From contig JAJEKV010000002.1 in NCBI GenBank assembly GCA_021234155.1, positions 4,785,795 through 4,849,794 on the forward strand: a stretch of 64,000 bases of DNA, written 5' to 3'. This document shows positions 1-11,866 of the stretch, piece after piece; the stretch's first letter is position 1; each line of letters opens with the position of its first letter. The position numbers were made by a program, and so were the translations under genes. This DNA is from Isoetes taiwanensis (Eukaryota > Streptophyta > Lycopodiopsida > Isoetales > Isoetaceae). The notes beneath the pieces were generated by a model. It was not told where the DNA came from and did not search any database. It was given only the letters and a program-made list of their open reading frames with translations.

Positions 1-2757
1 TTCAATGGCAGATCATAGAACTACCAGAGCTATGGCAACGTTTATCAGAATCATGGATTAGCCTTCTCAATCCGTTAGTGCCCTTTTTGGAGAGACCAAA
101 TATTCAGAAGATTCGAAAATTGATGCAATTATGACGTCGGATACGCGGCAGAGAGTTTTACCAATTCAAAGTTCACAGCATTTTTATTTTTACTTGGTAC
201 TTTTCGCTTCAAAAATCAGAAGAATTAGTGCGTAGCCTCCAGCTAAAGCTTCAAGAATCCATAATGTTAACGCTTTGTTGAAAGTGAAGCTAAAGGAAAA
301 CTTCGAGCTCGGAATGGGCTTGATTCCAAATTCTTGTCCAAGTAAAGCTTTATACATCGACATGAAACCATGCACGAATTAGAGGGCCAGCTACAAGAAG
401 ATTAGTGGGTCTTACTGCATGATTTGCAAAATACTCGAAATTAAATTAGGTTTAACATTATTCTTTCACAGCCGAATCACATCAAAGCTTTCTACAACTG
501 CAATTGCAAGAAAGGCTAGCATATCACGATAAAATGGAAGTCACAATCAAAGGCTTTGTCCAGAAATTGAAGAAGACGGCCGAATCAGAAGCCTGTAAAT
601 GTAAGGATAAAGGTTTTGTTGTGTTTCCAGTGTAAAATAGCTAGTCAAGCATCTGACATCTCGTTTTAGGGAAAGAAGAGTGCACGGAGCAGCAAAAGCA
701 CCTTGAGAGACTCAATGGACAATGCACCTCTCAGATGGTAGACATTCAAGATTCTTCCGTGGAAATCAGTGAGCTTTTGCAGCCTCAAATAAATAAATAA
801 TTGGTTTGTAGTTTCTTAGAACTAATTTTTTCTCTCTCTGGCATTTTCAGTTCGCACCAAGGAAGAGTTGTTGAACATGAAGACTTTGGTTGAGGCCTAT
901 CAACAAGCATTAGCAATTTCTCAAGATGAGCACGATAAGATGAAACAGGTTTCAGATACGAAAAGTAATGAACTGAATTGCGTAAACGTAAAATATTTTG
1001 CATTGGTATGTGTATGTTAAATCTTGTTCTTAGCATGAAAGTATTATAATCTCTTGTGTCTTTCAACCATTGCAGATGGAGGACAAGGTTTTTGGAATGT
1101 TATTCTTATCCAAAATGAATATTTTGCAAAAAGAGAAGGTAAGCTTTCACCTCTTGGTAAGAGTTATGATTTAAGTAAACAGAGTTGTTCATTATGTAAG
1201 AGGATTTAAGTAAGGCCATACTGGAAATGAAAGATAGTGCTCAAAGTGTAGTACGAGAGCAAGCACTGGTGCAAACGATTGCATTGTTGGAACAAGAGAT
1301 TCTATCACATCAGTCCTATCTAAATTGGTTTTTTCAGGCATGCCCACAAGCCTATGCATTGGTCATCACAAACTTTGTTCAATCACCAATTCCATTTGTG
1401 CATTGATTTCAATCACAAACTTAGGAACAAGTCCGTTTTTCCAATCATTTATGCCGTCTAATTATGCCATTCCAGATACAAGCAGTCTTAGAGGACAAAG
1501 ACAATCAGCGTGAAGAAATGCAAGCAGAACTAAGGCATTTGAAAGAAATTTCAAAACCGAATGATCAGGTAAAATATATAGATCTTAGCCCTGCCCATGT
1601 AGGATAATTATATCTGGAAACTTATCAAAAGTGATATCTAAGGAGCTGCGAAAGGTGCTTTGGTGAATTAATATACTGATTTTGAAGTTATTATGGATTC
1701 ATACTTACCTGCAGGCGAAATCTGAGAAACAGCAGTACTATGAAGAACGATTGGCGTTGTATGCATAAAATCTGCAAAATCTTCAACAGGAGCATGCAAT
1801 TCAGGTAAAATAAAAATTAATCTGATGTATATTTCAATTCAAGCAAAATTAATTCTTGCCACAGGACAGACAACTTCGGGACTCTCATGTGCAAACTAAG
1901 ACACTAACAATTTCGTAGTTAGAGGCTGTCCATGAGATAGCTTGCCTTGAAATTAGAGAGGCAAGTGTTAGTGCGAAGTGTTAAATGTAACATTTTGTTT
2001 TATGTCCACTCTCTAGTTATGTATGACATCTACGTTTTTATGCTTGCAAACCTTGAGTATGGGAAATGGCAAGGAAATTCTGGAGGCAGAACAACACAGA
2101 AATATAGTAGAGGTGTGCTTATACTTTTAACAATGAATATGTTTTTATGCTTGCAAACCTTGAGTATGGGAAATGGCAATAGATTAACGCAAAGCCAGTT
2201 TGGAGAACATGAGAATTTTGAGTGTGCAGGCCAGAAAAGAATTTTGAGTACGGTGAGGGCTCCAAGTATTTGCATGGCTTTAAACCTATCATTTTATTAC
2301 CTTTAAGCGAATTAAGATACTTATTTCTTCCACTTGGGAATATGATACATCAAAGAGTACCTTATGTGATTTGTCTTTTGAGGTGAGAGTGTCAGGACGA
2401 AATTGTATTATATTTTTTAGGATCAGGATATTCGAGGATGTCTCTAACAGATTATAGAAAATAAGCTGCCTTGGAATGGCGTTGAAGATAAGAACAGTAT
2501 GACAATCTTAGGACTATTTTTTTCTGTGATTGGTCATAGGTATTTACAACTATAATTTTTGGGCGTGCAGGTCACTCAGGAACAGCTTAAGGTTGCCACA
2601 AAAAGAAAGAGGAAATGGGAAGAATGAACATGGTATTTTAGTCAAGTTACTCTGGAGCAGTGATTCTATATTCTTTTGTCTCCAGGAGAACTGTAAATTA
2701 GAAGATGCTAGAAGGAAGCGTGGGAAGGTAAATAAGCGATTGCAGAGCTGCGGATAG
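1..2757 (+). pseudogene. ZYP1: ZYP1-like synaptonemal complex transverse-filament gene, decayed, cut by window edge
   Basis: ZYP1 (plant counterpart of SYCP1) is a long coiled-coil protein that bridges paired meiotic chromosomes. Small exon-like blocks of coiled-coil sequence are separated by intron-like DNA. The block near 206-370 contains GLDSKF followed by an ETMHELEGQLQED-like run, which resembles the GLESKF...LTETLQHLASQVQ part of Arabidopsis ZYP1. The block ending near 1568 reads LRHLKEISKPNDQ, close to LSRHLKELSQRNDQ near the ZYP1 C-terminal half, and is followed by a GT donor. Further blocks lie at about 490-600, 670-790, 850-950, 1076-1140, 1200-1330, 1480-1568, 1715-1805 and 2690-2730. 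In-frame stops (for example at 55-57 and 1767-1769) and shifts between blocks mean it cannot be translated as it stands. The family call rests on remembered similarity; a different coiled-coil gene is the alternative. Confidence 0.5.
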
Positions 2758-2769
2758 ACGATTTAGGAC

Positions 2770-4450
2770 GATTTAGTTTTTGCCGTTGGAACTTCACGGG
2801 GGGTTATTTATGTCACGTTAAGGAACTTCAATCTTCACGGGGAACTTCAATCTTTAAAGTGCCCTTTATCGGCATTTAATTCTATTTTGTCCCTTAAGGT
2901 CTTGCCGAAATTGAGAACCCATACAGAAAATGACACCTAAAACACCCAAATTTGGCCAGTTTTATTTTTCCAACCAAAGTTGGCAAAATTTCTCCCAAAC
3001 TAGACCTATTTAGAAAACAAAGTTTTAGATCTAATATTTAAAGGTTAAATAGAAAGAGTATTCCAGTGTTAAACCTTTTCTTATAATAAATTTAGCTAGA
3101 AGTGTCTAGTTGACATGATTTCTGGTATAGAAATCTAGATCTAAGCTCTTCAAAAGTGCAAAGTTGCAACAACAAAAAGTGCAAACAAAACACTCCTCAC
3201 AAAATGTTGCCCAGTTTGCATATAGCATGCTAGTTTTAAGCTAGATCTCGAAATTACAAAATCTTTGCTCATTCTAGAATGGGACTCGCAAGAAACCAAC
3301 AAAACCGAATAGATAGGCTTCTCATTCATCTCGCCAGATTTTCTACAATGAGGGGCGGTGGGTAGCCGCACACATGTAACTACCCACTTAAAAATAAAGG
3401 GAAAATCCAATTATATCACTTGGACCCCAAAAAAATACAATGCTAATAGATGAGTGGTTGATGTACCGCCAAAGCTTATCAACGGGATTAAAAAAACCAT
3501 CGCCCTTTCGGTTTTCGAGGAAAACCCTAGTGATAAGCCTTCGCAAGGGGCTTAGACAAACGAAGGCATAGAAATCGCCCCAAAACCCCAAAGATGGAGA
3601 AATCAAAACAGATGCCGCCGCCAACCCGCACCGCACATCACCAACACAACAAACGAGACAACGCAAACATACTAGAGAATAGCATCACCCCCGGTGGAAA
3701 GCATCACCCAACGGTGAAAAACATGATAAAACGTAAAATTGTGCACAATACAATAAACAAAGAAGGGGGAGGGAGGGTTCAAAGAGAATAAGGTATCGGC
3801 CGAGAGAAGAGGAAGCCACCGGATGAGACGTGGATGCGTAAACGCCACCGAAATAGCTTAACTCCCAACTAAAACGGCATGCGCCGCCCGCGATGCATGC
3901 AAGACATGCATGCTCGTCCCATTCTAGAATGGCGATCCGATGTATCAGATCGATGCGATTCTAGAATGGGACTCGCAAGAAACCAACAAACCGCCCGACT
4001 ACCGTGAGAACTTCCTTACAAACTAGGATCGAGGACTAAGGTCACAGGACGAAGGCCAAAGGCCGGAAAAGGATAGCATGAAAGAAATGCCAATTAGCTA
4101 AACCAGCAGAAGAAGCCCCCCCGCCTCGGAAACAACTCAAAGAGAATAAGGTAATCGCTGAGAGAAGAGGAAGCCGATGAGACGTGGATGCGTAAACGCC
4201 ACCAAATAGCGAACTCCCAACCAAAACGGGCATGCGCCGCCCGCATGCATGCAAGACATGCATGCTCGTCCCATTCTAGAATGGCGATCCGATGTCTCGG
4301 ATCGATGCGATTGGATGACTTTTGATGTAGAATTTTTGAAAATAAAGTCCAGAAATTAGGGACCAAAAGAGAGTATCTTTTTCTGCATATGCACGATCAT
4401 CAAGATGGCAATCTAGGATGGAAAATTTAATGATCTTCTCTAAAGATTTA
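2770..4450. other. non-coding stretch with repeated modules
   Basis: No gene is recognised here. The stretch holds AT-rich sequence up to about 3120, then several short modules that recur, including the palindromic core CATTCTAGAATG next to GGGACTCGCAAGAAACC at about 3270-3300 and again at about 3957-3985. The short ORFs on both strands show no family resemblance. Confidence 0.6.
3779..4312 (+). repeat. direct duplication of a ~180-bp module
   Basis: Positions 3779-3961 and 4138-4312 are two diverged copies of one module. Both begin AAAGAGAATAAGGTA, pass through a GAGACGTGGATGCGTAAACG segment and a GCATGC-rich segment, and end at CGGATCGATGCGATT or close to it. Copies differ by substitutions and small indels, so the duplication is not recent. 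Function unknown. Confidence 0.75.
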
Positions 4451-4581
4451 AGAAAGGTAACTTAAGCTAATCTAATGGAATTCCATGTGCAAGAATACAT
4501 CCAGGAACATATAAAGGAATGCGAAAAGCCAAAGACGGCATCGATGGTTCTAAGTACGCCCGATTTGGGTTGGCCTCCCAC

Positions 4582-4846
4582 GGAAACCCTTCCGGGTTTT
4601 AGTGGAAACCCTTCCGGCTTTCCATGGAAACCCTTCAGGGTTTTAGTGGAAACCCTTCCGGGTTTTAATGGAAACCCTTCCGGTTTTCAATAAAACCCGG
4701 TTTTCCAGAATTTGAAAACCCGGAAGGGTTTCCACTAAAACCCGGAAGGGATTCCATGGAAAGCCGGAAGGGATTCCATGGAAAGCCGGAAGGGTTTCCA
4801 TATTAGAAAGCCGGAAGGGTTTCCATTAAAACCCGGAAGGGTTTCC
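4582..4846. repeat. 22-bp-period array of GGAAACCCTTCCGG, five forward then six inverted
   Basis: Forward copies start at 4582, 4604, 4626, 4648 and 4670, exactly 22 bp apart. Inverted copies start at 4720, 4742, 4764, 4786, 4811 and 4833, again 22 bp apart except one step of 25. The eight-base spacers vary around GTTTTAGT. The two halves could pair into one long imperfect hairpin with a loop near 4684-4719. The open frames across this array (4475-4693) only translate the repeat and are not believed to be genes. Confidence 0.9.
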
Positions 4847-4875
4847 ACAAAATTATTTTTTTTTCAAAATATTTA

Positions 4876-5096
4876 CACACGTGAGCCTTTATGGCTCACG
4901 CCTTTCCACACGGACGCCCGACCATCGAGCGCACATCACTCAAAATTCAAATTTTGAGTGGAAACCCTTCCCGATTTCCTTGCATGATGGAAATTGGGAA
5001 GGGTTTCCACAGGAGGAGGAAAATAGGAAGGGTTTCCACAGCAGGAGGAAAACAGGTTAGGTTTCCACATGAGGTGGAAAATAGGTTAGGTTTCCA
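4876..5096. repeat. two palindromes followed by a 29-bp-period array
   Basis: A stem of CGTGAGCC/GGCTCACG lies near 4881-4901 and a 10-bp stem ACTCAAAATT/AATTTTGAGT near 4939-4960. They are followed by GGTTTCC-type copies beginning at 5001, 5030, 5059 and 5088, exactly 29 bp apart. The copies keep the GGTTTCCACA core of the first array but change the bases before it (GAAGG to GTTAG). The open frame at 4891-5169 spans this and is repeat-derived. Confidence 0.85.
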
Positions 5097-6952
5097 CATG
5101 CAATTAGAAACTCCATGGGGTTTTAGATCATGGTTCTTTCGGTCAAATTATTTTGTTATCAAAGCTTAAAATTGCATTGAATTGAAGGCGTGCAAACATA
5201 TTGAAGTTTTAGAATCTCGCGGTATTAAACCGCTGCGTGCATGTACAATGTTTGACTGTGATAGTGACGCGGTGAAGTTGCACTCTATTATGTTGCATCA
5301 TGGCACTATGCTCTACATAATCTCTATTGCATAACCTTTGTCTTTGTTAAATATTCTTCCGTCGTACATGCAAGAGACCAAAAGAAAAAAAGAAACAAGC
5401 TAGGGTCTAATCTAGCTAACACTATTACTCCAAAAACTAACACTCGTTAGCGTTTGAGACTAAGTCTGTCCCGACATTACTCGGGCCCATACCATTCAAC
5501 CTGGCTTTGTATAATTATGAGGCAAAATAGAGATAGAAAAGACCATTGCCTGCACGTCAAACATGATGAAGACCAAGTATTTGGCCCCAAACCGTGCTTA
5601 ACCACAGGAGAGTCTTATTAATACTATATGGTTCACTAAGATAAGCAAAAAGTTAATGACAAATATCATATTTACCATTCTAGGCTAGATCGATATGAAG
5701 AAAGTCGGTTTCCCATACCTCAAACATACAGGCTATTCCTAGAAGGTAGTCAAAGAAATAGACAAAGTTAAAAAATTCTGCAAATGTCTAAAACTTGATG
5801 AAGACCAAGTATTTGGCCTCATACCAAATGTATTTTATATTATAGATAGATAGTAGTAGATATTATAAGCAGAGTAGAGAAACATCTACATGGCAAAAAG
5901 TCTAAAAGAGATAGAGACTTTAAGACCATCTTGTTCTCACAACATACCAAAGGATAATTATAGTGTACGTACCATCAAATGTTTTGGCAACAACAAAGGC
6001 CCAAAAAGAGTTGTTACATAGCACAAAAATAAGATGGGACCAGCACTATTTAAGTGGAATAACATAGAAAAGTGTGACAGTAGAAAATAAAGCCTGTTCT
6101 TTCTTTTGTAATTTTCAGATTTGTTGTATCATCCGTCTACGCATTTCCATAATCCACAAAAGGTGAGTTAAGCGTGTTACCTGCAGTGAAACCAAAGCAA
6201 ATTAGCCTTAATCAGGGTAATAAACTAAGCCACTAGCAAGTAAGTTTAAGCAAAACTCGCTTTTATCCCAGATCCTTTGTTATAAAAGCTAAAAACTCAT
6301 AAACAGCCACAATAGATGGTCGTCTAGTTATGAGACAAAGTGCTTAAGTATGCATCAGATAGAAGACTCTTCATTACTGGCCCGAAAAACCAGAGGCTAA
6401 GAGAGCAAACACAAGTAAAATAGTTAAAGATCAGCAAGTTCATAATGTAAAGTAATCCAAGATATTAAGACATCATAAAAGCACAAAGAAATGCTTCAAA
6501 GATACCAAGTTAGAAGATTCTAGGCTAGTAGCCATATTAACAAGAGGCCAAGAGATCCACACAAAGTAAAGTGGTTAAAGATCAGCAAATTCATATTGTT
6601 GCAGACCCAGAACATATCTGTAAACCTGAACTAGGTGCTGGAAAAGAGAAACTAGAAATAAAGCAAACAGAGGGGTAAAAGGAAGCTTGATTGTGCCGAA
6701 TCGCACTAGATGCCAAAATCAACAAAGATTTATGCAACTTAGTGACAAAAAAGAAAAATTAAAATGCTAAAAATGCAAAGTCCGGGTTATCATAGCACAT
6801 CTAACCGCTTTTGTGCAACCCCGATCATGAACAAAGGTCGTTAAAAACCGGATCCGTAAACATGAACTTGGTGCTAGAAATAAGAAAGACAAACTAAATC
6901 ATGCGTAATCAGATTAGATGCCAAAACCATAGGCTTTTTAGCAAACCGTTGT

Positions 6953-7100
6953 TGGAATCCCTACCTCTGCCGGATTGGAAGCCCCTTTCAACCATTGATT
7001 CAGATAAAACTGTAAAAAAATGGGCCGAATCCCTACCTCTGCCGGATTGGAAGCCCATTTCAACCATTGATTCAGAAATAAAACTGTAAAAAAGTAGGCC
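6953..7100 (+). repeat. ~72-bp tandem duplication
   Basis: Two adjacent copies begin GGAATCCCTACCTCTGCCGG or AATCCCTACCTCTGCCGG and end near GATTCAG...AAAACTGTAAAAAA. They are nearly identical, so the duplication is recent. It lies inside the interior of the foldback-like element and is not obviously coding. Confidence 0.8.
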
Positions 7101-7519
7101 GATTCATGGTTTTCTTTGCGCATACATACATATCCAAGAGTTTCAGATCATTACAGGAATAATCAAGGAAAATCAGAAGATTTTTTCGATTGAACCGGAA
7201 GTAGGAAGTAGAAGATTTCTTACCTTTTTGTACCAGGAACTCCAGAAACTATGTCGGATTCCCTAAATTACTGAAACGCCTCCTTGCTTCCTTGAATCTT
7301 TTTGAATCCTTGAATCGCCAGTGAAATACTTCCTTGAATTCTTGCCATGAAACCCTTCCTTGAATCGATTCGCCAATTTCAGAAGCAAAATCGTCGGAGA
7401 AGAGGAGGTGAGAGAAAAAAAATCCTTCCTAAAAAGCCTCTTTAAAATTAGCCGTAGGAATTTAATTCTAGTCACTAATTAAGGGTGGATATCTTCACCC
7501 AAAAAAATCTAGTTTCAGT

Positions 7520-7610
7520 GGAAACCCTTCCGGGGTTCTAATATGGAAACCCTTCCGGGGTTCAATGGAAATCCGGAAGGGTTTCCACATAAAACCCCAG
7601 AAGGGTTTCC
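7520..7610. repeat. right-hand inverted array of the foldback-like element
   Basis: Two forward copies of GGAAACCCTTCCGG (7520 and 7545) face two inverted copies (7573 and 7597, the second with one change). Spacing is 24-25 bp. This repeats the design of the left array on a smaller scale and supports treating 4559-7638 as one unit. Confidence 0.85.
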
Positions 7611-7914
7611 ATTAATTTATTTAATAACCCCAATCGGGGGGAGATAGTGTGAGCGCAAAGACAGCTCTCTAGGTCTCTACTGGCGCTGAGATGCAAAAGC
7701 ATGGGGAGCAAACATGATTAGATGGATGCGCTCGAACCAGGTGTCCACTAGTGTCAATAGATGCTTTATAAGACTACCAATTTCACCTAGCACGCATAGG
7801 ATTTTGGCTCTCGAAATATGAAAATGCTCCTCACGAGACCGCTTTTCATCCTGGAATTCTAAAACAAAATTCTAATTTTTTTCCAAAATGGAAGTAATCC
7901 CATCTACTCAAAGA

Positions 7915-8338
7915 AGTATTAGCGGAAATACAAGCTATCTAAGGACTAACCAGTCTCCTGGCTGGACTCATTATCTCGAAACTCCTCCATTCCTCAGGCC
8001 TGTTTACAAGAACTGGTAGTTGCTCTTCCTCTCCTCTTCTCCAAATCAATTTTGGGGCAGCAATGGGGGTAGGACCCCAATTTCTCCTTTCAATTTGGCA
8101 AGTCCCACTTGGCCAATCGATTTGGGCCAGGTGGCACTTTCTTAATGGCTTCTTTTATCTAATTATAACCTAATTAGTCTAATTATATTATTTATCCACT
8201 AATTTTTTTAGCATAGCTAATAAAATCCTTTTTAAGTGAAACCTAAGTTATCCTCTATTGACCCTTAGAGGTCTAGTTAGATACTGGTGACGTGTCATGG
8301 TATGCATACATTTACCGTATAAATACCTGGAACGTCAC
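7915..8338 (-). repeat. truncated Ty3/gypsy LTR, minus orientation
   Basis: The sequence matches the 3' half of the longer LTR copy at about 11430-11866 in the same order (ACTAACC-GTCTC-TGGCTGGAC, CCAATCGATTTGGGCCA, CCTTTTTAAGT) and ends in GGAACGTCACA, the complement of the LTR start TGTGACGTTCC seen at 46893. The left portion is missing. It could be a solo-LTR remnant or the partner of the LTR at 9940-11866. Confidence 0.65.
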
Positions 8339-8394
8339 ATTCTCAGGAAGTTTTTATTGCCATTGGACCTCACGTCCCGAATATTAATATGGTG

Positions 8395-9930
8395 GATGTT
8401 CCTTCGGGGTCAGATGAAGAAGGGGGGATCTCTACAATAACCCGATGCATCTGAGGGAAGAAAAGTAGGAACTCAAGGAGGAAGAGGTCACCATAGACCT
8501 CGACAAGGAGGTAGCTACCTCCGTCACACCGGAGGTTAAAGCGTTGGGGAATCACCTTACGCGCTTCTTCCTATCAGCTTTTCGGCAGGGACAGGTCCTT
8601 TTTGTGGCAAGAGACCTAGCCCCAGAGGCCGAAGCATCGTGGTGGAACCTCCGTGCATTATCCACCTTGGCAGGCCATAAGAAGCTCCCATATTGCACCT
8701 TCACCTACGTGTTCGTGTGCCAGGACTTCGCCCTGGCTGCCTTGGGGCAAGATATAGCACCGTGGATGAGCATGAAGCTCCTTGTGGCCGCCCTTTGGCC
8801 ACTGCTTACCCAGCACCGTCGATGCCGGGGTCACTCTGCTGTGCCATCGTCAACCACCACCACCTCCTACGCCAATGGATCAGGATGCAAGACCTAGTTC
8901 CTGAATGTAATTATTTGGGATTATAGAGTATGGCCTTCGACCATTACAATACATGTACTATTCTATAGGCATTTCTAAGCCATCTTTAAAATAAATTTTG
9001 GTCTTCCTATATAGATTGTCTCTTTTTTTGACAAATTCTAAGTATAGGGAATGACTTATTGATTGTACATCTATTGAGGGGTCTGTTGCAGGGACAGATA
9101 TGCCATATTACACCACTAAAGGGTGGGAAATTGTCATGCTCCTTCGAGACAAAGCTGTCCAAAACTTGGGACGCACTATGCGACGAAGTTGGTCCTACTG
9201 GGACCTCACGAATGAAGAAGCATTCCTGGATGCGGACGATCACCTATGGGAACTCTATCGGGTGATGAACAACTTGTTCAATCTCTTAATTATAAACCCG
9301 ACCCTGCAGTATCAGGATATCATCATCCAGGCTTGGCACACATATAATCTAGTATACTCAGTAAGGGATAGTATCCTTCATTCGGTACTCAATCCACTTA
9401 CAACACCATAGACCAAGCTCCTGTATAACCAGCTTGCATAAGTAAACTTTCATCTTTGTTGTCCGTTTGGGCATTATTGCCAAATGTAACCTTACGTCTA
9501 TCTTAATATCAAGCAATTTTATATTAATGGTCTTATAGTAATCATATGACATGTTGTGCTTATCTCGATTTCATTTATATTTTAGACGGTGCATGTCCCC
9601 CTCCATGGTCAACACCAGTGCAACCTGGTCATCTTACTCCAGAGCAGGAGCTCATACTTATGAAGCGTCAGCTTACTGAGATCCAAACATATGCACTGCA
9701 TAACAATCCACCGCAAGAATATGGGCCTGAGATTCCTGTTTGTACGATGCTCCCATCTTATAAATATGGGAAATTCCCCTCCCATGGCAAATCCATCACC
9801 ACGGAAATGCCTTCCGTCTGACTCGGACCACTTATGATGGCCAAGTGTCCGGGTGAAGGACACGGAGGTGTCATTCATCCCACGCCTTCTATGGGAATCA
9901 TATATAGAGGAAGCGTACATATATGTTAGC
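8395..9930 (+). pseudogene. unrecognised ORF cluster between two minus-strand LTR pieces
   Basis: Several plus-strand open segments (8460-8897, 9100-9411, 9588-9821) have protein-like composition and share orientation, for example WSYWDLTNEEAFLD and LTPEQELILMKRQL. They are separated by AT-rich stretches that could be introns. I do not recognise a family. The flanking LTR pieces point the other way, so this is either an antisense ORF of a non-autonomous retroelement or a captured gene piece. The segments are not joined into one frame, so calling it a broken gene is inference. Confidence 0.3.
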
Positions 9931-9939
9931 ACTTGGTAA

Positions 9940-11866
9940 CAATACTAATAAATAATATACCACCACGAAGGGTGGCCCATCATCATCAATACAACTAACA
10001 ACAGAATACCAACATAACAAAGGAAATGCACCATAAATAAGGGCTCTACCCCTGGTTCAGACTCATGGGGGTCGACTGACAGCCAAGGCCTCCAGATAAT
10101 AGCAGACAGAAGTATAACATGGTGGCTGGCATAGAACAATGGCTAGAGTAGTCCACTCCATCCACCCCTCGTGTGCACACTTTGCAAATAGGCTGAAACA
10201 TGCTATGGCGTGATTGTAGCCTTCCGGAGACGCAATCCCATGGAATCACCCTATAGGACTACTCTGGGTTACATCTCCCCGGTTCGATGGGGCAGGTCGA
10301 AGAGGTGTCCCCTCCCCAAGCATGGCGGATCCCTAGGTGTGCTAGAGAACATGTGCCACGTCAGTCCCCCACATCCGTACCCGACTTACTCCCCTAAATA
10401 TAAAGGCCAGCTTACCTGTCCATTTGAGTCCAGGGCGTCCACATAGGCATGTCTCCTGCGACCCAAGGAGTGTCAGACCCATATCTAGCCCTCTCAGTGA
10501 CCGGCTATAAGCCTAGCACACTATGGGAGTCCTGTAGCCGCGCTAGGCAAGACCCCATCCCCGATTCACTGTCATATTCATTATTTGGTGCTGAATCACC
10601 TCATAGCATCCACAACCAGGTGGGCTCTTGTGCACAGGCCGCAATTAGTGGGTTTTAAGGGTTCTAACTAGGAATATCTCTACTTCTAGATGGCCTTTAG
10701 GTCTCAACCCCCCTTTTACCCATACAACACAGGAGGAACAGAAAAAGAGCATTCATAGCTGATACATCCATCACAATCTCATCTAGAACATGAAATAGAG
10801 ATAGGCTGAATCACGCTATGGCATGGTTGTAGCCTTCCAGAGACACAATCTCATGTAATCGCCCTATGAGATGACTCGGGGTTACATCTCCCCGATCTGA
10901 TGAGGCAGGGAAGGAGGAATCCTTCTCAGAGTATGGTGCTTCCATGGGTGGCTATAGAATCATGGCCCCACTGATGACCACGCATCCGTACCCGACTTGA
11001 ACCCCCCAAAATCCATCGGCAACCCTAGTGTGCCCATCGAGCTTAGGACGTCCCTTTAGGTATGTATCCTGCAACCTAGGAGGTGTCAGACCCATACCCG
11101 GCCCATATGCAATGATCGACTATAAACCCAGCCACTGTAGGAAGCCTTGTAGCCACACTAGGCAAGGTCCCACCCCGACTTTACCACCATGATCCTTGTA
11201 TAATGTTCAACCATGGCATACCATTGACAAGCAGGAGAGCTCTTATGCACAGGCTGCATTTAACGAGATTTAAAGGGTTCTAACTAGAAGCATCTCTATT
11301 CCTAGCAAGTCTTTATGTCTCTACCCCCTTTTAACCCACACATATAGGAGAAACAGAAAGAGAGAACAATCACATACATAACATCCATCATAATCTCAAA
11401 TAGAACATAAAATAGAGTCTAATCATCCATCTATTCAGACAAGGGTTAGATTGGAATATAAACTACCTAAAGACTAACCTGTCTCTTGGCTGGACCCATT
11501 ATCCCAAAGAACATCCATGATTCAAGGCTGGTTACAGTGTTCAAGCAGCTCCCCCCTTCTCCAATCTTCCCCAAATCGATTTGGGGCAGAATTGAGGGTG
11601 GAGGCCCAACTTGCCTTCTTAGATTAGCAAGTCCCCTCCTGGCCAATCGATTTGGGCCACTGGCTCCTCCTAATTACCCATACTTACTAATTAATAATTC
11701 TATTTAACCTAATTAGGTTAATTAACTTAATTAACCTATGATAATTTAGTATAGCTAGCATAAACCCTTTTTAAGTTAGCCCCTAATGCCCCATAGTGGT
11801 TCAGATATACCTAGTGATGTGTCATAGTATTTATACATATAGGTATAATTACATGGAACGTTCTAT
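9940..11866 (-). repeat. Ty3/gypsy LTR, minus orientation, enlarged by an internal duplication
   Basis: Read on the minus strand this resembles the LTR at 46893-48195, including the segment near CAGTCGACCCCCATGAGTCT and the GGCCACCCTTCG motif. Its promoter-proximal edge ends at GGAACGTTC (about 11866), and a polypurine tract (AAGGGGGATAGAA on the minus strand) abuts it, so it is the 3' LTR of the pol fragment to its right. The left edge is not sharply defined. The length of about 1.9 kb is partly explained by the tandem copy at 10193-11420. Confidence 0.65.
10193..11420. repeat. ~610-bp tandem duplication within the LTR
   Basis: Positions 10193-10803 and 10804 to about 11420 run in parallel from GGCTGAA...CATGCTATGG/CACGCTATGG through the CATCCGTACCCGACTT segment to the A-rich AACAGAAA...GAGCA segment. 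Identity is moderate, with many point differences, so the event is old relative to the young elements elsewhere in the window. Confidence 0.75.

Larger units (their letters stand above)
4559..7638. mobile_element. foldback-like element with periodic inverted arrays at both ends
   Basis: Arrays of the 14-mer GGAAACCCTTCCGG and its reverse complement lie at both ends (4582-4846 plus a related array to 5096, and 7520-7610). A 13-bp near-perfect inverted repeat lies just outside them: CCCGATTTGGGTT at 4559-4571 and its complement, with one mismatch, at 7626-7638. The interior (5120-7500) has no recognisable ORF and is AT-rich with short duplications. Structured, subrepeat-built termini are the hallmark of foldback transposons, so a non-autonomous foldback-like element is the best reading. 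No target-site duplication was found, so the outer limits are provisional. Confidence 0.5.

Noticed and set aside
4475-4693. ORF with repeated TLPGF/NPSGF peptide, resembling a repeat protein
   Set aside because: It is a read-through of the 22-bp non-coding array; 22 is not a multiple of three, so the peptide changes frame at each unit and no start context or domain supports it.
4582-4846. CRISPR-like array (regular repeats with spacers)
   Set aside because: Repeats occur in both orientations, spacers are only about eight bases and similar to each other, no cas genes exist, and the DNA is eukaryotic.
7263-7475. Minus-strand ORF next to the right array of the foldback-like element, as possible transposase
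   Set aside because: Seventy residues, no catalytic motif, and no continuation in neighbouring frames.
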